From Microbacterium telephonicum (lineage in GTDB: Bacteria; Actinomycetota; Actinomycetes; Actinomycetales; Microbacteriaceae), in NCBI RefSeq assembly GCF_003651225.1, contig NZ_RCDB01000004.1, positions 178,587-242,586 of the forward strand: 64,000 nucleotides of DNA. Reading direction: 5' to 3'. The translations under genes were made by a program, and so were the position numbers. The notes beneath the pieces are model-generated. The model did not search any database. It worked only from the letters and a program-made list of their open reading frames with translations, and had not been told where the DNA came from. Positions 1 to 11,866 of the stretch are shown here, in pieces (the stretch's first letter is position 1; every line of letters starts with the position of its first letter).

Positions 1-537
1 ATGGACGATCACTTCGGCGCCTGGGCGCGCTTCGCGGCCGTGCGCACCCCCGTCATCGCCGCCGTCTCGGGCTACGCGCTCGGCGGTGGGTGCGAGCTCG
101 CGATGATGTGCGACATCATCGTCGCCGGCGACACGGCCCGCTTCGGGCAGCCCGAGATCAACCTGGGAGTCATCCCCGGAATGGGCGGCACGCAGCGTCT
201 CATCCGCGCGGTCGGCGCCTACGTCGCCGCCGACATGGTGCTGACCGGGCGGATGCTGTCCGCCGACGAGGCGCAGCGCGCGGGGCTCGTCTCCCGCGTC
301 GTGCCGGCCGCCGACCTCGAAGCCGAGGCGGCGAAGGTCGCCGAGACGATCGCGGCGAAGTCGCTGCCGTCGGTGTACGCGGCGAAGGCGGCGCTGGATG
401 CGGCCCTGGAGACCACGCTCGCCGAAGGCCTGCGCTTCGAGCGCCACGCGTTCGCTGCGCTGTTCGACACGGCGGACCAGAAGGAGGGCATGGCCGCCTT
501 CCGGGAGAAGCGGCAGCCCGACTTCACGAACCGCTGA
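1..537 (+). CDS. Enoyl-CoA hydratase (5' end outside window)
   Basis: C-terminal 178 residues of a crotonase-fold enoyl-CoA hydratase, which hydrates trans-2-enoyl-CoA in beta-oxidation. The reading frame is open from base 1, and family members are about 255-260 residues, so roughly 80 residues lie upstream; the ATG at base 1 is probably internal. Both expected catalytic glutamates are visible in this fragment: E32 in GGGCEL and E52 in GQPEINLG, with the 20-residue spacing of the rat enzyme (E144/E164). The oxyanion-hole glycines ([14 protein letters not shown]) are intact. The gene is convergent with the aldehyde dehydrogenase, only 3 nt from its stop. A role in the neighbouring acyl-CoA catabolism is inferred from context. 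Confidence 0.93.
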   Translation: MDDHFGAWARFAAVRTPVIAAVSGYALGGGCELAMMCDIIVAGDTARFGQPEINLGVIPGMGGTQRLIRAVGAYVAADMVLTGRMLSADEAQRAGLVSRVVPAADLEAEAAKVAETIAAKSLPSVYAAKAALDAALETTLAEGLRFERHAFAALFDTADQKEGMAAFREKRQPDFTNR

Positions 538-540
538 GGC

Positions 541-2049
541 TCACTTCCCCTTGCCGTGCAGCAAGGGGATCATGCGTGCGACCATGTGCATGTCCTTGTC
601 GGTGCGCTCCATAGTGAGCAGGTTGAGCGCCGCCTTGCGGGTCTGCCGGGCCACCGACTTCGGCGTCGTGAACTCGCGCAGCCCGTCGGCGCCGTGGATG
701 CGGCCGAAGCCCGAGCCCTTCACTCCGCCGAACGGCAGAGCCGGGATCGCGGCGAACCCGAGCACGGAGTTGATCGTCACGACGCCCGCCTTCAGCTGCG
801 CGGCGAGGCGCTCGCCGGTGTGCGGCGAGGCGGTGAACACGGCGGCGCCCAGGCCGTACTCGGTGGCGTTCGCCTTGGCCACCGCTTCTTCGAGCGAGTC
901 GACGGTGTTGATGACCACCGTCGGTCCGAACGTCTCCAGGCGTACGGCGTCGGCGTCTTCGGGCACGTCGCACAGCACGACGGGTTCGACGGTGCGCCCC
1001 CGCACCGACTCGGGGCCGCCGAGCACGGCGGTGCCGCCGCGGGCGAGTGCGTCGGCGACATGCGCGGCGACGACGTCGGACTGCGAGCCGAGGGTCATCG
1101 GCCCGTACGAGGTCGCCTCGCCCGCCGTGCGCAGGCGCTGGGCGCGCTCGACGACCTTCGCGACGAGCGCGTCGCGCACCTGTCGCTGCACGTAGACGCG
1201 CTCGACGCCGACGCACGTCTGACCGGCGTTGCCCATCGCGCCGAACACGACGAAGTCGGCGGCGGCGTCGAGGTCGGCATCCGCGGCGACGATGAGCGCG
1301 TCCTTGCCGCCGCACTCGGCGACCAGGGGGGTGAGGGTCTCGGCGCAGGCGGCCATGACCTTCTTGGCGGATGCGGTCGATCCCGTGAAGGCGACCTTGT
1401 CGACGCCGGACGCCACCAGGGCGGCGCCGGTGGCGCGATCGCCGGTCGCGACCTGGAAGACGGGCTTCGGGCACACCTCGTTCCAGCGCGCCTCGATCCA
1501 TCGCGCGGTGCCGGGGGTGAGCTCGCTCGGCTTGAACACGATCGCGTTGCCGGCCGACAGGGCGTACGAGATCGAGCCCATCGGCGTGTAGAACGGGTAG
1601 TTCCACGGGCCGATCACCCCGACCACGCCGTACGGCTCGTAGCGCAGCGTCGCGTGCTGGTTGTAGTTGATGAGCCCGGCCTTCACCTTGCGGACGCCGA
1701 GCACCTCCTTGGCGTGCTTCGCGGCCCAGTCGAGGTGGCCGAGGGTCAGCATCACCTCGAGCAGCGCGTCGCCGGCGGGCTTCCCGGTCTCGGCCGAGAT
1801 GACGCCCGCGAGCTCCTGCGCGCCGCGCGCGATCGCGCCCTTCCACGCGAGCAGCACGCGCTTGCGCCCGTCGAAGCCCTGCCCGGCCCACCACGCCGCG
1901 GCCCCGCGGGCGTCGACGACGCGACGGGACACGGTGGCGGCGTCTTCGAGCGCGTGGTCGGCGATCGCCGAGCCGTCGCGCGGGTCGTGCGCGGTGAAGG
2001 TGGACGGTGCGGCGTCGCCCGTGGTGGTGGTGCCGTCGATGAGTGTCAT
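541..2049 (-). CDS. Aldehyde dehydrogenase family protein
   Basis: NAD(P)-dependent aldehyde dehydrogenase of 502 residues that oxidises an aldehyde to the acid. It shows the GPWNYP motif, a FTGST nucleotide-binding loop, a general-base Glu245 in AECGGK and the nucleophile Cys279 in GNAGQTC; the 34-residue Glu-Cys spacing is the family norm. I chose the ATG at 2049 because GAGGA sits 8 nt ahead of it; an in-frame ATG at 2070 has no comparable site. The overall look is that of the succinic-semialdehyde dehydrogenase (GabD2-like) branch, but the substrate cannot be read from sequence. It is divergent from a TetR regulator across a 120-bp region with inverted repeats, so repression by that regulator is likely. 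Confidence 0.92.
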   Translation of the reverse strand: MTLIDGTTTTGDAAPSTFTAHDPRDGSAIADHALEDAATVSRRVVDARGAAAWWAGQGFDGRKRVLLAWKGAIARGAQELAGVISAETGKPAGDALLEVMLTLGHLDWAAKHAKEVLGVRKVKAGLINYNQHATLRYEPYGVVGVIGPWNYPFYTPMGSISYALSAGNAIVFKPSELTPGTARWIEARWNEVCPKPVFQVATGDRATGAALVASGVDKVAFTGSTASAKKVMAACAETLTPLVAECGGKDALIVAADADLDAAADFVVFGAMGNAGQTCVGVERVYVQRQVRDALVAKVVERAQRLRTAGEATSYGPMTLGSQSDVVAAHVADALARGGTAVLGGPESVRGRTVEPVVLCDVPEDADAVRLETFGPTVVINTVDSLEEAVAKANATEYGLGAAVFTASPHTGERLAAQLKAGVVTINSVLGFAAIPALPFGGVKGSGFGRIHGADGLREFTTPKSVARQTRKAALNLLTMERTDKDMHMVARMIPLLHGKGK

Positions 2050-2085
2050 GTCGGATTCCTCGCTCCCCATTGAGCGGTCCCAGAA

Positions 2086-2101
2086 GTGAACCGTGATTCA
2101 C
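2086..2101. promoter_or_regulatory. Inverted repeat, candidate TetR operator
   Basis: GTGAA-CCGTGA-TTCAC is a 5-bp inverted repeat with a 6-nt spacer. It lies 37 nt upstream of the aldehyde dehydrogenase start in the gap shared with the divergent TetR gene. Position and symmetry suit a repressor site; the assignment is inference. Confidence 0.4.
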
Positions 2102-2138
2102 GATAGGTCGCGCCGGACTGTTGTGCAAGACTTTTTCG

Positions 2139-2153
2139 AATCCCGATTAGAAT
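2139..2153. promoter_or_regulatory. AATCCCGATTAGAAT operator-like motif
   Basis: This motif (minus strand TCTAATCGGGATT) lies just upstream of the TetR start. Very similar sequences occur at the acyl-CoA dehydrogenase promoter (8614-8628) and the SDR promoter (8689-8708). AATC and GATT form a small inverted repeat with a 2-nt spacer. The repeated use at three promoters of one catabolic cluster suggests binding by one regulator, possibly the adjacent TetR protein. Confidence 0.45.
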
Positions 2154-2169
2154 GAGGCGGGGAGGGACG

Positions 2170-2787
2170 ATGAGCACGGAGACGAGCGGACCGGCGCAGA
2201 CGGCGAAGTCGGCGCGCACGCGCGAGCGCATCCTCGACGCCGCCGCCCAGGTGCTCAGCCGCAAGGGCTACGCCGGCACGCGGCTCGCCGACGTCGCCGA
2301 AGTGGCCGGCATCCAGGCCCCCGCCATCTACTACTACTTCGGATCGCGCGACGACCTCGTCGAAGAGGTCATGTGGGCCGGCGCCCACCGTGTGCGCGCC
2401 CACGTCGAAGAGGTGCTCGCCGCGCTCCCCGACGCGGATGCCGGCGAGCGGCTGCTCGCGGCCGTCGACGCGCATCTGCGCTACGAGCTGCTCATCTCGG
2501 ACTACACGACCGCGTCGGTGCGCAACGCCGGGCAGGTGCCCGAGCACCTGCGTGTGCGTCCCGCCGCCGAGGAGGGTGCCTACAGCCGTCTGTGGCGCGA
2601 CCTGTTCCAGGGCGCGCAGGATGCCGGTCTGCTGCGCGAGGGGCTCGACATCAATGTGTTCCGCCTGCTGCTGCTGGGCTCGATGAACTGGGCCGTCGAG
2701 TGGTGGAACCCGCGGACGCGGTCGCTCGACGACCTCGTGCGCGGTGCGCAGGACATGGTGCGCTTCGGCACCTTCGCCCGCCCCTGA
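2170..2787 (+). CDS. TetR/AcrR family transcriptional regulator
   Basis: DNA-binding repressor of 205 residues. The N-terminal helix-turn-helix reads from RERILDAAAQVL through VAEVAGIQAPAIYYYFGSRDDLV, the usual TetR signature; the rest is the ligand-binding domain. The ATG at 2170 is preferred over 2152 because GGGAGG lies 5 nt upstream. The gene is divergent from the aldehyde dehydrogenase, with candidate operators between them. A fatty-acid or acyl-CoA effector is inferred only from the company it keeps: the beta-oxidation operon is on the far side of the nitronate monooxygenase gene. Its 3' end runs straight into a cluster of dispersed palindromic repeats. Confidence 0.93.
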   Translation: MSTETSGPAQTAKSARTRERILDAAAQVLSRKGYAGTRLADVAEVAGIQAPAIYYYFGSRDDLVEEVMWAGAHRVRAHVEEVLAALPDADAGERLLAAVDAHLRYELLISDYTTASVRNAGQVPEHLRVRPAAEEGAYSRLWRDLFQGAQDAGLLREGLDINVFRLLLLGSMNWAVEWWNPRTRSLDDLVRGAQDMVRFGTFARP

Positions 2788-2814
2788 CGCGTTCGACCGG
2801 GGGGAGGGCTCGCG

Positions 2815-2950
2815 CGTTTCGACTCGCTGCGCTCGCTCAACGACCGGAAGCACCGCCCCCCCGGTCGTTGAGCGAGGAGCGCAGCGACGAGTCGAAACGC
2901 GCCTCCGCACCCCGGGGCGTTTCGACTCGCTGCGCTCGCTCAACGACCGG
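2815..2950. repeat. Three copies of a dispersed palindromic repeat
   Basis: Copies of GTTTCGACTCGCTGCGCTCG...CAACGACCGG lie at 2815-2847 (plus), 2861-2900 (inverted, a longer form with two small insertions) and 2917-2950 (plus). Adjacent copies in opposite orientation can fold into a long hairpin between the convergent TetR and nitronate monooxygenase genes, which could also end transcription. The same family recurs at 3936, 22982, 23037 and 63759. No coding potential is seen here. Confidence 0.85.
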
Positions 2951-2964
2951 GAGGCGAGAGAGGC

Positions 2965-6160
<3,196 letters not shown>

Positions 6161-6185
6161 CTCCGGTTCTCCTTCGTTCCCGCGC

Positions 6186-7394
6186 TCAGACGCGCTCGAT
6201 GATGGTGGCGATGCCCATTCCGGCCCCGACGCACAGGGTCGCGAGGCCGCGCTTCAGGTCGCGGCGCTCGAGCTCGTCGAGCAGGGTGCCGAGGATCATG
6301 GCGCCGGTCGCGCCCAGCGGGTGGCCCATCGCGATGGCGCCGCCGTTGACGTTGACCTTGTCGTCGGGGATGCCGAGGTCTTTCTGCCACTTCATGACGA
6401 CGGCGGCGAAGGCCTCGTTGAGCTCGAACAGGTCGATGTCGTCGACACCGAGTCCGGCGCGCTCGAGCGCCTTCCGCGTCGCGGGGGTGGGCCCGGTGAG
6501 CATGATCGTCGGGTCGGAGCCGGTGACGGCGGTCGCGACGATGCGGGCGCGCGGGGTCAGTCCCGCCGCCTCGCCCGCCGCCCGCGAGCCGATCACCATG
6601 AGGGCGGCGCCGTCGACGATGCCCGACGAGTTGCCGGGGCCGTGCACGTGGTCGATCTTCTCGACCCAGTGGTACTTCTGCAGTGCGACGGCGTCGAAGC
6701 CGGCCTGTTCGCCGATCCCCGCGAAGGATGCCGGCAGGGCGCCGAGCGAGGCGACAGTGGAGCCGGGGCGGCGGTGCTCGTCGTGGTCGAGCACGGTGAC
6801 GCCGTTGATGTCGGCGACCGGAACGATCGACTTCGCGAACCGGCCCTCTTGCCACGCCGTCTCGGCGCGCGCCTGCGAGCGGGCGGCGAAGGCGTCGACG
6901 TCCTCGCGGCTGAACCCTTCGATCGTGGCGATCAGGTCGGCGCCGATGCCCTGCGGCACGAAGTACGCGTCGTAGTTGGTGGTGGGGTCCTGCGCGTACG
7001 CCCCTCCGTCGGAGCCGATCGGCACGCGCGACATCGACTCGACGCCGCCCGCGAGCACGAGGTCCTCGAACCCGGAGGCGACTTTCTGGGCGGCGAGGTT
7101 CACGGCCTCGAGCCCCGAGGCGCAGAACCGGTTGACCTGCACGCCGGCGACCGTCTCAGGCAGGCCCGCCACGAGCGCGGCGGTGCGGGCGATGTCCCCG
7201 CCCTGCTCGCCGACGGGCGAGACGACGCCGAGCACGATGTCGTCGACGTCGGCGGGATCCAGTCCCGGGTTGCGCTGCTTCAACGCATCGATGAGCGTGA
7301 CGACGAGGTCGACGGGCTTGGTGCCGTGCAGCGCCCCGCCCTTGTTGCGGCCGCGCGGCGTGCGCACGGCGTCGTAGATGAAGGCATCGGTCAT
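6186..7394 (-). CDS. fadA: Acetyl-CoA C-acyltransferase (thiolase)
   Basis: Degradative thiolase of 402 residues that cleaves 3-ketoacyl-CoA with CoA. The active-site set is complete: nucleophile Cys91 in [10 protein letters not shown], His358 in [11 protein letters not shown] and Cys388 in CVGAGMG. I use the ATG at 7394 (GGGAGC about 8 nt upstream, protein starting [15 protein letters not shown]) rather than an in-frame ATG at 7421 that would overlap the preceding gene. It starts 23 nt after the acyl-CoA dehydrogenase stop and is followed after 25 nt by the FadB-type gene, giving a standard FadE-FadA-FadB order. Confidence 0.96.
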   Translation of the reverse strand: MTDAFIYDAVRTPRGRNKGGALHGTKPVDLVVTLIDALKQRNPGLDPADVDDIVLGVVSPVGEQGGDIARTAALVAGLPETVAGVQVNRFCASGLEAVNLAAQKVASGFEDLVLAGGVESMSRVPIGSDGGAYAQDPTTNYDAYFVPQGIGADLIATIEGFSREDVDAFAARSQARAETAWQEGRFAKSIVPVADINGVTVLDHDEHRRPGSTVASLGALPASFAGIGEQAGFDAVALQKYHWVEKIDHVHGPGNSSGIVDGAALMVIGSRAAGEAAGLTPRARIVATAVTGSDPTIMLTGPTPATRKALERAGLGVDDIDLFELNEAFAAVVMKWQKDLGIPDDKVNVNGGAIAMGHPLGATGAMILGTLLDELERRDLKRGLATLCVGAGMGIATIIERV

Positions 7395-7417
7395 GGTGGT
7401 TGCTCCCGTCCGGGTGG

Positions 7418-8569
7418 TCACAGTCCGAGGTCCCGACCGACGATCTCTTTCATGATCTCGGTGGTCCCGCCGTAGATGGTGGTGATGCGCGCGTCGAGGT
7501 AGTCCTGCGCGATGCGGTACTCCTTCATGTACCCGTAGCCGCCGTGCAGCTGCAGGCAGCGGTTCACGATGTCGACGTACTGCTCGGTCGTCCAGAACTT
7601 GGCGGCTGCGGCATCCGTCGCCGACAGCTTCCCGTCGACGTGCTGGCGGATGGCCGCGTCGATGTAGGCGCGGCTGACGGCGGTCGCGGTGACCATGTCG
7701 GCCAGCTCGAACCGGGTGTTCTGGAACGAGGCGACGGGCTTGCCGAAGGCGGTGCGCTCGGTGACGTAGGTGCGGGTGCGCTCCAGCACGCCCTCGCTGG
7801 CCGCGACGGCGGCCGCCGCGATCGACAGACGCTCCTGCGGCAGGTTCTTCATGAGACCGAGGAAGCCGGAGCCCTCCGGCCCGAGCAGGTTCGCCGCGGG
7901 CACGCGCACGTCTTCGAAGACGAGCTCGCTGGTGTCCTGCGAGTGCAGTCCGACCTTGTCGAGGTTCTTGCCGCGTCTGAAGCCGTCCATGCCGCGCTCG
8001 ATCACGAGCAGGCTCAGGCCCTTGTGCGGGTCGGGCGAGGTGCGCACGGCGGTCGCGACGAGGTCGGCGTTCTGGCCGTTGGAGATGAAGATCTTCGACC
8101 CGTTGACGATGTAGTCGTCGCCGTCGCGCACCGCCGAGGTGCGGATGCCGGCGAGGTCGCTGCCGGTGCCGGGCTCGGTCATCGCGATCGCCGTGATCAG
8201 CTCGCCCGCCGCGATCCCCGGCAGCCAGCGCTGCTTCTGGTCGTCGTCGGTCAGGTCGGTGAAGTAGGGGATCGTGATGTCGTTGGACAGGGCGATGCCG
8301 GCCATGCCGTTCGAGACGGGATTGCGGGCGAGCTCCTCGCCCATGATCGCGTTGAAGCGGAAGTCGTCGGCGCCGCCGCCGCCGTAGGCCTCGTCGATCG
8401 CGAACCCGAGGATGCCCGCTTCGGCGGCCTGCGCGAACAGCTCGCGGTCGACCTTGCCCTCGGCCTCCCAGCGCTCGACGTGGGGCTTCGCGTTGCGTTC
8501 GACGAACTCGCGCACGAGCTCGCGGAACTGCTCGTGCTCTTCGTCGTACAGGTCTCTCGTCAGCGCCAT
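7418..8569 (-). CDS. Acyl-CoA dehydrogenase, long-chain type
   Basis: FAD enzyme of 383 residues that makes the first double bond in beta-oxidation and passes electrons to ETF. The flavin segments [14 protein letters not shown] and [11 protein letters not shown] are clear. The usual catalytic-base motif YEGT reads YGGT (366-369), as in LCAD and isovaleryl-CoA dehydrogenase. In those enzymes the base comes from an earlier helix, and Glu263 in VLERTRTYV is at the matching place. The first strong start is the ATG at 8569 (AGGA 11 nt upstream), not the ORF limit further out, and it gives the family's normal length. This is the first gene of the minus-strand operon, with an operator-like motif about 50 nt upstream. 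Confidence 0.94.
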   Translation of the reverse strand: MALTRDLYDEEHEQFRELVREFVERNAKPHVERWEAEGKVDRELFAQAAEAGILGFAIDEAYGGGGADDFRFNAIMGEELARNPVSNGMAGIALSNDITIPYFTDLTDDDQKQRWLPGIAAGELITAIAMTEPGTGSDLAGIRTSAVRDGDDYIVNGSKIFISNGQNADLVATAVRTSPDPHKGLSLLVIERGMDGFRRGKNLDKVGLHSQDTSELVFEDVRVPAANLLGPEGSGFLGLMKNLPQERLSIAAAAVAASEGVLERTRTYVTERTAFGKPVASFQNTRFELADMVTATAVSRAYIDAAIRQHVDGKLSATDAAAAKFWTTEQYVDIVNRCLQLHGGYGYMKEYRIAQDYLDARITTIYGGTTEIMKEIVGRDLGL

Positions 8570-8613
8570 CGCCGTCCGTCCTTCCCGACCGCTCCCTCGC
8601 GACCGTTGGTTTT

Positions 8614-8628
8614 TATTATGCATTAGAA
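8614..8628. promoter_or_regulatory. TCTAAT operator-like motif ahead of the beta-oxidation operon
   Basis: The minus strand reads TTTCTAATGCATAATA, matching the TCTAAT core found at 2139-2153 and 8689-8708. It lies 45-60 nt ahead of the acyl-CoA dehydrogenase start, where a repressor would act. Confidence 0.4.
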
Positions 8629-8688
8629 ACCGGATGCTGCAACTCTGCAATCCCTCAGCGTTTCCCGAGTTGCGCTCGGCGATCGTTT

Positions 8689-8708
8689 TAATCAGGATTA
8701 GATAATCC
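8689..8708. promoter_or_regulatory. Overlapping inverted repeats, candidate operator of the SDR-ACAD-kinase operon
   Basis: TAATC-AG-GATTA-GA-TAATCC contains three alternating half-sites. GGATTA-GA-TAATCC (8695-8708) is a perfect inverted repeat, and TAATC-AG-GATTA matches the motif near the TetR gene. It lies 19 nt ahead of the SDR start. Confidence 0.55.
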
Positions 8709-8727
8709 GACCATCGAAGGAGATGTC

Positions 8728-9519
8728 ATGACGGATGCGCCCACGCCGGACGGCCCGTTCGCGGGCCGCGTCGCCCTCGTCACCGGCGCGAGCCGCGGGA
8801 TCGGCTTCGCCATCGCACGGCGCCTCGTCGCGGGAGGGGCCGCCGTCTGCCTCACCGCGCGCCGCGCCGAACCGCTCGCCGAGGCCGTCGCGGCCCTCAC
8901 GGCCGTCCGCGGAGCGGAGGGGCGCGCGATCGGCCTCGCCGGCGGGGCCGACGACCCCGCGCACCGCGCCGAGGTGTTCGCCGCCGTGCAGCGCACGTAC
9001 GGGCGCCTCGACATCCTCGTCAACAACGCCGGCATCAACCCGGTCTACGGTCCGCTCGTCGGCCTCGACCTCGACGCCGCGCGCAAGATCCTCGAGGTCA
9101 ACGTGATCGGCACCCTCGCGTGGACGCAGGCGGCGCTGGCCGCCGGGCTCGGCGCGCACGAGGGTGCCGCGATCGTCGACGTCTCGTCGGTCACCGGCGA
9201 CATCCCCTCGCCCGGCATCGGGTGGTACGGCGTGAGCAAGGCCGCCGTCAGCCACCTGACCCGCACCCTCGCGGTCGAGCTCGCGCCGCGCGTGCGGGTG
9301 AACGCCGTCGCGCCCGCCGTCGTGAAGACCCGGTTCGCGCGGGCGCTGTACGCCGAGAACGAAGCCGAGGTCACCGCCGCGTACCCGCTCGGACGCCTCG
9401 GCGACCCCGACGACGTCGCCGAAGCGGTCGCCTTCCTCGCCTCGCCCGCCGCATCCTGGATCACCGGGCAGGTGCTCACCCTCGACGGCGGCCTGCTGCA
9501 GGCGGGAGGCACGGCGTGA
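8728..9519 (+). CDS. Short-chain dehydrogenase/reductase (SDR)
   Basis: Classical SDR of 263 residues. It has the cofactor motif TGASRGIG (19-26), NNAG, a catalytic Ser near 153, and Tyr167/Lys171 in YGVSK. GGAG precedes the ATG by 7 nt. It is the first gene of a tightly coupled trio with an acyl-CoA dehydrogenase and a phosphotransferase; its stop overlaps the next GTG. By analogy with LvaD of the Pseudomonas levulinate pathway, it could interconvert a 4-oxoacyl-CoA and a 4-hydroxyacyl-CoA. That role is inference from gene order; the sequence alone only shows an NAD(P)-dependent oxidoreductase. Confidence 0.9.
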   Translation: MTDAPTPDGPFAGRVALVTGASRGIGFAIARRLVAGGAAVCLTARRAEPLAEAVAALTAVRGAEGRAIGLAGGADDPAHRAEVFAAVQRTYGRLDILVNNAGINPVYGPLVGLDLDAARKILEVNVIGTLAWTQAALAAGLGAHEGAAIVDVSSVTGDIPSPGIGWYGVSKAAVSHLTRTLAVELAPRVRVNAVAPAVVKTRFARALYAENEAEVTAAYPLGRLGDPDDVAEAVAFLASPAASWITGQVLTLDGGLLQAGGTA

Positions 9520-10727
9520 GCGCGCGGTCGGAGGTCGCCGACCGCACCCGCTCCTTCGTCCGCGAGGTCGTGATCCCCGCCGAGCCGGCGTGGGGGCGGA
9601 CGCTCCCGGATGCCGAGCTCGCGCGGTTGCGCGCGCTCGCGCGGGAGGCGGGCGTGTTCGCCCCCCACGCGCCCACCGCGCTCGGCGGGCTCGGGCTGCC
9701 GCTGCGCGAGTGGTCGCCGGTGTTCCAGGAGGCGGGCTACTCGCCGATCGGACCGGCCGTGCTCAACGCCATGGCGCCCGACGAGGGCAACATGCGCCTG
9801 CTGGAGGTCGTGGCATCCGACGAGCAGCAGGAGCGCTACCTGCGTCCGCTCGTGGCGGGCGACGTGCGCTCGGTGTTCGCGATGACCGAGCCGCACCCGG
9901 GCGCCGGATCCGACCCCGACGCGCTCGCCACCACGGCCCGCCGCGTCGACGGGGGATGGCTCGTCTCGGGTGAGAAGCGGTTCATCTCGGGGGCCGAGGG
10001 CGCCGCGTTCGCGATCGTCATGGCGCGCACCGAGGCGACGGGCGACCACGGGGCGGGCGCGACGATGCTGCTGACCCCGATGGATGCCGCCGGCATCCGG
10101 ATCGGCCCGTCGATCGGCACGATCGAAGCCGCCATCGCCGGCGGGCACCCGTACGTGCGCTTCGACGACGTGTTCGTGCCCGACGCCGACGTGCTCGGCG
10201 CTCCCGGGCAGGGCTTCCGCTACGCGCAGGTGCGGCTGGGGCCCGCCCGGCTCACCCACTGCATGCGCTGGCTCGGCCTCGCCCGACGCGCGCAGCACAC
10301 CGCGCTGGACCGCGCGAACGGGCGCGAGCTGTTCGGGTCGCCGCTGGCCGACCTCGGCGTCGCGCAGGCGCTGCTGGCCGACAGCGAGATCGACCTGGCC
10401 ACCTCCGACGCGGTGATCGACGCCGCCGCGGCGGCGCTCGAGCGCTCCGACCGGGAGGGTGCGGCGTTGTCGTCGATCGCCAAGGTGCACTGCTCCGAGG
10501 CGGTCTGGCGGGTCATCGACCGCGCCGTGCAGCTGTGCGGCGGCGACGGGGTCTCCAGCGGCCTGCCGCTGATCCAGTACCTCAACGAGGTGCGGCCGTT
10601 CCGCATCTACGACGGCTCGAGCGAGACGCACCGCTGGGCGATCGCGCGCCGGGCGTCCCGTGCGCGCGCCCGCGCCGTCGCCGCCGGTGAGCCGCGGCTC
10701 GACATCGCCGTGCGGGGCGACGGATGA
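9516..10727 (+). CDS. Acyl-CoA dehydrogenase, ACAD10/11-like
   Basis: FAD-dependent acyl-CoA dehydrogenase-fold protein of 403 residues. The GTG start at 9516 overlaps the SDR stop and has GGGAGG 7 nt upstream; translation then begins VSARSEVADRTRSF. Flavin segments SVFAMTEPHPGAGSDP and LCGGDGVSSGLPL are present. The usual base motif YEGT is YDGS with Asp366, followed by SETHRW. From memory, mammalian ACAD11 has a similar ADG..DEVH segment. It is coupled to the APH-type kinase by an ATGA overlap. Together they look like the two halves of ACAD10/11, or like LvaC/LvaA, where the dehydrogenase domain eliminates phosphate from a 4-phosphoacyl-CoA. An ordinary dehydrogenase role is the alternative. 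Confidence 0.88.
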   Translation: MSARSEVADRTRSFVREVVIPAEPAWGRTLPDAELARLRALAREAGVFAPHAPTALGGLGLPLREWSPVFQEAGYSPIGPAVLNAMAPDEGNMRLLEVVASDEQQERYLRPLVAGDVRSVFAMTEPHPGAGSDPDALATTARRVDGGWLVSGEKRFISGAEGAAFAIVMARTEATGDHGAGATMLLTPMDAAGIRIGPSIGTIEAAIAGGHPYVRFDDVFVPDADVLGAPGQGFRYAQVRLGPARLTHCMRWLGLARRAQHTALDRANGRELFGSPLADLGVAQALLADSEIDLATSDAVIDAAAAALERSDREGAALSSIAKVHCSEAVWRVIDRAVQLCGGDGVSSGLPLIQYLNEVRPFRIYDGSSETHRWAIARRASRARARAVAAGEPRLDIAVRGDG

Positions 10728-11800
10728 TCACCGAACCCGACGGGGTCGACGTCGTCCGCACCGCTGCGGACGCGGCCGCGCTCGAGCGCCCGCCGCTGCT
10801 GATCGTCGACACGGTCGCCGCCTATCTGCAGCAGGAGGGGCTCGGCGACGGCACGCTCGCGTGGGAGCGCATCGGCGAGGGGCAGTCGAACATCACCTAC
10901 GCGATCCGCAGCGGTGGGCGCGACCTCGTGCTGCGGCGCGGCCCGCGCCCGCCGCTGCCGCCGTCGGCCCACGACATGGCCCGCGAGGCGCGCATCCAGC
11001 GCCTGCTCGCGGATGCCGAGGTTCCGGTGCCGGCGATCCTCGCGGTGTGCGAAGACCCCGCGGTGCTCGGTGTGCCGTTCTACGTCATGGCCCGCGTGGA
11101 CGGCGAGGTCGTCACCGACACGCTGCCCGCGCCGTTCGCCGACCCCGAGCAGCACGCCCCGCTCGCCTTCGCCGCCGTCGACGCACTGGCCGACCTGCAC
11201 GCGGTGGACGTGGCATCCGGCCCCCTCGCGGGGATCGGCCGCCCCGACGGCTACCTGGAACGGCAGGTGCGTCGCTTCGCGGGTCTGTGGGCGGGCAACA
11301 CGCGCCGCGACCTGCCGCTGGTCGCCGAGCTCGCCGACCGGCTGCAGGGCCGCATCCCGCGCACGCAGCGGCACGCCGTCGTGCACGGCGACTTCCGCAT
11401 CGGCAACCTCATGTACGCCACCGGCCGCCCGCCGCGCATCGCCGCGATCCTCGACTGGGAGATGGCGACGCTCGGCGACCCGCTCGCCGACCTCGGCTAC
11501 TTCACCGCGACGTACGCGCGTCCCGGTGTGCGCGAGACGCCGCTGGAGCTGACGACCGTGACGCGCGGCGAGCACTTCCCCGACACGGCCCATCTCGTCG
11601 AGCGCTACACCCGGCGGCATCCGCTCGACGTGTCCGACCTCGGCTGGTACGAGGCGCTCGCGCTGTGGAAGGCGGCCGTGTTCTGCGAAGCGCTCTATAC
11701 CCGGTGGCGGGCCGGCGAGCGGCCGGGAGACACCTTCGGGCCGACGCTCGAAGAGGGCGTGCCGCGGCTGCTGGAGGCCGCCCATGAGCGGATGGCGTAA
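10724..11800 (+). CDS. APH/choline-kinase-fold phosphotransferase, ACAD10/11 kinase-like
   Basis: Kinase-like protein of 358 residues. It has a glycine-rich IGEGQSNITY loop, the catalytic HGDFRIGN (Asp223) and metal-binding DWEMATLGDPLADLGYF (Asp244). The last two motifs are typical of the kinase domain fused to dehydrogenase in ACAD10/11 and of LvaA, which phosphorylates 4-hydroxyvaleryl-CoA. The start overlaps the dehydrogenase stop by 4 nt (ATGA). Antibiotic-resistance APH enzymes share the fold but not this genomic setting, so resistance is unlikely. The substrate is inferred to be a hydroxyacyl-CoA. Confidence 0.88.
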   Translation: MITEPDGVDVVRTAADAAALERPPLLIVDTVAAYLQQEGLGDGTLAWERIGEGQSNITYAIRSGGRDLVLRRGPRPPLPPSAHDMAREARIQRLLADAEVPVPAILAVCEDPAVLGVPFYVMARVDGEVVTDTLPAPFADPEQHAPLAFAAVDALADLHAVDVASGPLAGIGRPDGYLERQVRRFAGLWAGNTRRDLPLVAELADRLQGRIPRTQRHAVVHGDFRIGNLMYATGRPPRIAAILDWEMATLGDPLADLGYFTATYARPGVRETPLELTTVTRGEHFPDTAHLVERYTRRHPLDVSDLGWYEALALWKAAVFCEALYTRWRAGERPGDTFGPTLEEGVPRLLEAAHERMA

Positions 11801-11866
11801 CGCGGCGACCCGCGTCGGAGCGACGCGCAGGGAGATGAATAGACTCGGTGGACGGAGGATCCCCCT

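Noticed and set aside
10724..11800. Aminoglycoside resistance enzyme
   Set aside because: Same fold, but motifs and gene order fit the acyl-CoA-linked kinases.
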